8,493 nucleotides of DNA from Pseudomonadales bacterium (GTDB lineage Bacteria; Pseudomonadota; Gammaproteobacteria; Pseudomonadales; DC-out160): NCBI GenBank assembly GCA_016765265.1, contig JAESQG010000104.1:2914-11406 (forward strand), given 5' to 3'. Below, in pieces: positions 5,710 through 8,493 of the stretch (position 1 is the stretch's first letter; every line of letters begins with the position of its first letter). A program made the position numbers and the translations under genes. The notes beneath the pieces are model-generated. The model searched no databases and had not been told where the DNA came from. It saw only the letters and a program-made list of their open reading frames with translations.

Positions 5710-6876
5710 ATGAGCGAAGTCCCTGAGCCACGCACTAGCATGGTAGGAGTGGATCCTTCAGCGGTTCCACTAGAGGAATACGACGTATCCCAAAGAGAGT
5801 TGTTTCGCAACAACACCATGTGGGGCTATTTCGACCGTCTAAGAAAAGAGGAGCCAGTACACTACTGTAAAGACTCGGAATTTGGTCCTTATTGGTCCAT
5901 CACCAAATTTGAGGACATTATGGAGATAGAGGGTAATCCAGAAGATTTCTCGTCTGAACCGGCGATCACCATTAATGACCCATTGGAAGAATTTGATATC
6001 ACCATGTTTATCGCGATGGATGAGCCTACTCACGGCGATCAACGGCGTACAGTTCAGAACGCAGTTGCACCTCGTAACCTGGCTAACATGGAGAGTTATA
6101 TTCGTGAACAGGTAGGGCTGATTCTTGATTCGGTACCCATCGGGGAAACCTTCGACTGGGTAGAAAAAGTCTCAGTGGAACTCACCACCATTATGCTTGC
6201 GACCTTGTTCAACTTTCCGATGGAACAGCGACACAAGTTAACCTATTGGTCGGACGTTGCAACAGCTACCCCTGGACCAGGCTCTCTAGTGGAATCTGAC
6301 ACAGATCGTATTAACATCCTCATGCGGGAATGTGTTCCTGCCTTTATGGGACTTTGGCAAGAGCGTGCCGCTGCTCCCCCCGCATTTGATCTCATATCTA
6401 TGATGGCCCACGCTGAAGAAACCAAAAATATGGCTACCGAGCGGCCCATGGAATTTCTTGGTAACCTAATGCTCCTAATTGTTGGCGGCAATGACACCAC
6501 GAGAAACTCTATCTCGGGCAGCGTTTTGTTCCTTAATGAAAACCCAGAGGAATACAAAAAACTTCAGGAAAACCATGATCTAGTGAATACAATGGTTCCG
6601 GAAATCATTCGGTATCAAACGCCACTTACGCACATGCGTCGAACTGTTAACAAGGATATTACCTTCAGAGGCAAACAGTTTAAAGAAGGTGACAAAATCA
6701 TAATGTGGTACATATCCGGTAACAGGGATGAGGACGCCATTGATCGCCCTTATGATTTTATCATCGACCGCGCACGACCGAGACACCACGTCTCTTTTGG
6801 GTTCGGTATACATCGATGCATGGGGAATCGCCTAGCAGAAATGCAGTTACGCATAGTTTGGGAAGAAATTCTTTAG
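5710..6876 (+). CDS. cyp153: CYP153-type cytochrome P450, first copy, cut short by an in-frame TAG
   Basis: A bacterial class I P450 of the CYP153 (alkane terminal hydroxylase) type, soluble, fed by the reductase and ferredoxin just upstream. Seen are the I-helix oxygen-activation motif GGNDTT (259-264, acid-alcohol pair D262/T263), the K-helix ExxR (E298/R301) followed by YQTPLTHMRRTV, and the heme loop FGFGIHRCMG with axial Cys370. The frame ends after 388 residues (...WEEIL) at TAG 6874-6876, whereas the neighbouring copy continues for 33 residues more, including the last beta-sheet region, which in P450s carries substrate-recognition site 6. Read through, the gene would be 421 residues, matching the partner's 423 apart from a 2-residue difference at the N-terminus. 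As a 388-residue product it is probably inactive or altered. The ribosome-binding site is poor (CGGGA, about 8 nt before ATG). Substrate class (medium-chain alkanes or similar) is from family knowledge. Confidence 0.9.
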   Translation: MSEVPEPRTSMVGVDPSAVPLEEYDVSQRELFRNNTMWGYFDRLRKEEPVHYCKDSEFGPYWSITKFEDIMEIEGNPEDFSSEPAITINDPLEEFDITMFIAMDEPTHGDQRRTVQNAVAPRNLANMESYIREQVGLILDSVPIGETFDWVEKVSVELTTIMLATLFNFPMEQRHKLTYWSDVATATPGPGSLVESDTDRINILMRECVPAFMGLWQERAAAPPAFDLISMMAHAEETKNMATERPMEFLGNLMLLIVGGNDTTRNSISGSVLFLNENPEEYKKLQENHDLVNTMVPEIIRYQTPLTHMRRTVNKDITFRGKQFKEGDKIIMWYISGNRDEDAIDRPYDFIIDRARPRHHVSFGFGIHRCMGNRLAEMQLRIVWEEIL

Positions 6877-6975
6877 CGTTTCAAGAAGGTAGAATTGATG
6901 GGAGATCCAGTGCGCACCAATTCAAACTTTATCAAAGGCTATACCGAACTCCCAGTTCGAGTTCACGCTTTGTAA
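6877..6975 (+). pseudogene. Intact C-terminal tail of the first CYP153 behind the amber codon
   Basis: The same frame continues for 32 codons from CGT 6877 to TAA 6973-6975, encoding RFKKVELMGDPVRTNSNFIK then GYTELPVRVHAL. It aligns without gaps to the end of the second P450, with 25 of 32 residues identical by hand. There is no frameshift and no other stop. It therefore belongs to the first P450 gene and is either lost through a recent nonsense change, expressed by stop-codon readthrough, or separated only by a sequencing error. Confidence 0.85.
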
Positions 6976-6981
6976 AGCCGC

Positions 6982-7014
6982 TGTTTTTAGGGGGGGTTCT
7001 ACTCCCTAAAAACA
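6982..7014 (+). other. Strong hairpin between the two P450 genes
   Basis: TGTTTTTAGGG (6982-6992) is perfectly complementary to CCCTAAAAACA (7004-7014); a G-T and a G-C pair extend it, leaving a 7-nt loop (6995-7001). It begins 7 bp after the TAA at 6975. The T-run is in the ascending arm and A's in the descending arm, the reverse of an intrinsic terminator, so it more likely protects the 3' end of upstream mRNA or marks a processing point. It could also attenuate expression of the second P450. Confidence 0.6.
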
Positions 7015-7189
7015 TCCGATGCTCTAAAGATTACTACTATACTAAACTAATAAGGTGCAGTTACACCCGCAGCTAAAATAAAAGCGACTACAACCTCTTA
7101 GCGCACGATAAATACTAACTAGATAGCAGAACACCCAACATCAGCAACGAGCGATAGAAGGTTTCCTTTCACAGAATAGGTATTACATT
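7015..7189 (+). other. Leader of the second P450 gene
   Basis: A 175-bp stretch without a gene between the hairpin and the second P450. It is AC-rich and mostly unstructured by eye; no clear -35/-10 pair was found. TAGGT (7177-7181) stands 8 nt before the ATG and is the likely ribosome-binding site. Whether the second P450 is read only from the upstream operon promoter or also from its own cannot be decided. Confidence 0.45.
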
Positions 7190-8461
7190 ATGAGTGCAAT
7201 CATACGGGAAGAAGCGCGCAACAGCATGTTAGGTAAGGACCCCTTAAAGGTTCCTCTTGAAGATTACGATGTATCACAAAGAGACTTATTTCGCACGGAT
7301 ACGGCGTGGGGTTTTTTTGACCGTCTAAGAGAAGAAGAACCAATTCATTACTGCAAAGATTCTGAATTTGGCCCTTATTGGTCTGTTACTCGATTTCAAG
7401 ACATAATGGATATTGAAGGAAATCCTGAAGTCTTTTCATCAGAACCTACGATCACTATTGAAGACCCTATTGATGAATTCGATGTGTCTCTATTCATCGC
7501 CATGGATGAACCTGCTCACGGTAATCAACGCCGAACAGTTCAGAGCGCAGTTGCCCCGCGCAATCTTGCTAACATGGAGGATTTTATTCGCGAGCAAGCC
7601 GGCATCATCCTTGATTCACTACCCGTTGGAGAAACCTTTAATTGGGTAGATAAGGTGTCTATCGAGCTAACCACAATAATGCTCGCTACCTTGTTTGACT
7701 TTCCCATGGAAGAACGACACAAACTAACCTATTGGTCAGATGTCGCTATGACAACTCCGGGACCCGATGCTCTTGTTTCCTCAGATGAGGAACGTATTAA
7801 TATTATGATGGGGGAATGTGCGCCAGCCTTCATGAAACTTTGGCAACAACGTGCCACCGAACCTCCCAAATTTGATCTTATTTCATTGATGGCACACGGT
7901 GAAGAAACAAAAAACATGGCCACTGAACGACCCCTGGAATTCATCGGCAACCTAATGTTACTAATCGTGGGGGGAAACGACACCACCCGAAACTCAATTT
8001 CAGGTAGTGTTTTATTCTTAAATGAAAATCCGGAGCAATACAAAAAATTGCGGGAGAACCACGGTCTTGTGGAGACAATGGTTCCTGAGATAATTCGTTA
8101 TCAAACCCCTCTGACCCACATGCGCCGTACGGTGACGAAAGATATCACCTTTGGGGGTAAAGAGTTCAAAAAAGACGATAAAGTTATTCTATGGTATATA
8201 TCCGGTAACCGCGACGACAGAGTTATTGATCGTCCTTATGAGTTTATTATCGATCGTGAACGTCCTCGATACCATCTTTCTTTCGGTTTCGGCATTCATA
8301 GGTGCATGGGCAACCGTCTAGCGGAAATGCAATTGCGCGTACTCTGGGAAGAGATTCTTAAGCGTTTCGAAAAAATTGAACTTGTGGGTGATCCTGTTCG
8401 CACCTATTCAACGATTATTAAAGGCTATACCGAACTCCCCGTTCGCGTTCATCCGCTCTAG
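7190..8461 (+). CDS. cyp153: CYP153-type cytochrome P450 alkane hydroxylase, second copy (intact)
   Basis: A complete 423-residue CYP153-type P450, typical in length for the family. It is expected to hydroxylate the terminal carbon of medium-chain alkanes or related aliphatics using O2 and electrons from the ferredoxin. Motifs: I-helix GGNDTT (261-266, D264/T265), ExxR (E300/R303), heme loop FGFGIHRCMG with axial Cys372, and a full C-terminal region ending YTELPVRVHPL. At the position of the first copy's TAG it has AAG (Lys391). The two copies are about 80% identical in protein, with many silent codon differences, so the duplication is not recent. Differences cluster at the N-terminus, in the segment about 185-225 and in the last 20 residues, regions that in P450s often shape substrate choice. 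The start is supported by the N-terminal match with the first copy and TAGGT 8 nt upstream. Confidence 0.95.
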   Translation: MSAIIREEARNSMLGKDPLKVPLEDYDVSQRDLFRTDTAWGFFDRLREEEPIHYCKDSEFGPYWSVTRFQDIMDIEGNPEVFSSEPTITIEDPIDEFDVSLFIAMDEPAHGNQRRTVQSAVAPRNLANMEDFIREQAGIILDSLPVGETFNWVDKVSIELTTIMLATLFDFPMEERHKLTYWSDVAMTTPGPDALVSSDEERINIMMGECAPAFMKLWQQRATEPPKFDLISLMAHGEETKNMATERPLEFIGNLMLLIVGGNDTTRNSISGSVLFLNENPEQYKKLRENHGLVETMVPEIIRYQTPLTHMRRTVTKDITFGGKEFKKDDKVILWYISGNRDDRVIDRPYEFIIDRERPRYHLSFGFGIHRCMGNRLAEMQLRVLWEEILKRFEKIELVGDPVRTYSTIIKGYTELPVRVHPL

Positions 8462-8493
8462 GGACATTTGTTGAGGGAAGAACTTGAGAGGCA
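8462..8493 (+). other. Short end of window after the second P450
   Basis: Only 32 bp remain. They include a purine-rich GAGGGAAGAA run that could be a ribosome-binding site for a following gene, but no start codon is visible and no terminator hairpin is seen, so the operon may continue beyond the window. Confidence 0.3.

Noticed and set aside
6243..6557. 104-codon - strand open frames inside both P450 genes (also 7729-8043)
   Set aside because: They occur at the same place in both paralogues only because the P450 codons are conserved; no start signal, and the proteins resemble nothing.
6874..6876. Pyrrolysine or recoding of TAG as a special amino acid
   Set aside because: The partner has plain Lys here, the site is not catalytic, and no pyrrolysine genes are visible; simple nonsense, error or readthrough is enough.
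6816..7076. 86-codon + strand open frame overlapping the end of the first P450
   Set aside because: It overlaps the heme-loop and tail codons in another frame, has no ribosome-binding site, and its sequence looks like a frame shadow; the conserved tail in the P450 frame explains the region.

Overview
The window looks like chromosomal DNA of a moderately AT-rich Gram-negative bacterium. The CYP153 operon, the CHASE-type membrane sensor and the YgiQ-like tail fit a marine hydrocarbon-using gammaproteobacterium, but the species cannot be named from the sequence alone and this placement is inference.

Left part (1-3351): the window opens inside the last 54 codons of a YgiQ-family radical SAM protein (+ strand). 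Three genes then lie on the - strand: a metallo-beta-lactamase-fold hydrolase (255-1034), a membrane CHASE-sensor protein with a degenerate GGDEF domain (1163-2704), and an unrecognised 147-residue protein with one membrane segment (2908-3351, GTG start behind a strong Shine-Dalgarno). These genes have gaps of 128 and 203 bp, so they need not be one operon.

Middle (3352-4062): a gene-free divergent control region of about 710 bp. It carries several dyads, a cluster of 10-bp-spaced direct repeats, a TATAAT box and a 14-bp tandem array.

Right part (4063-8461): a complete class I cytochrome P450 system on the + strand, in the order NADH-dependent FAD ferredoxin reductase, [2Fe-2S] ferredoxin, and two CYP153-type P450s. 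Electrons should pass from NADH to FAD, to the 2Fe-2S cluster, to P450 heme, supporting terminal hydroxylation of medium-chain alkanes or related aliphatics. The two P450s are tandem paralogues, about 80% identical by hand alignment. The first is interrupted by one in-frame TAG at 6874-6876, where its partner has AAG (Lys). The 32 codons after the TAG remain as well conserved as the rest of the gene.

The observations most worth a second look are that amber codon with an intact tail, tandem arrays of the same 14-bp period but unrelated sequence in three intergenic regions, and the sensor protein whose GGDEF signature has become ARTKF. I see no clearly new multi-gene system; the core is a known type of CYP153 operon with unusual details. 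No tRNA, rRNA, CRISPR, insertion sequence or transposase was seen.
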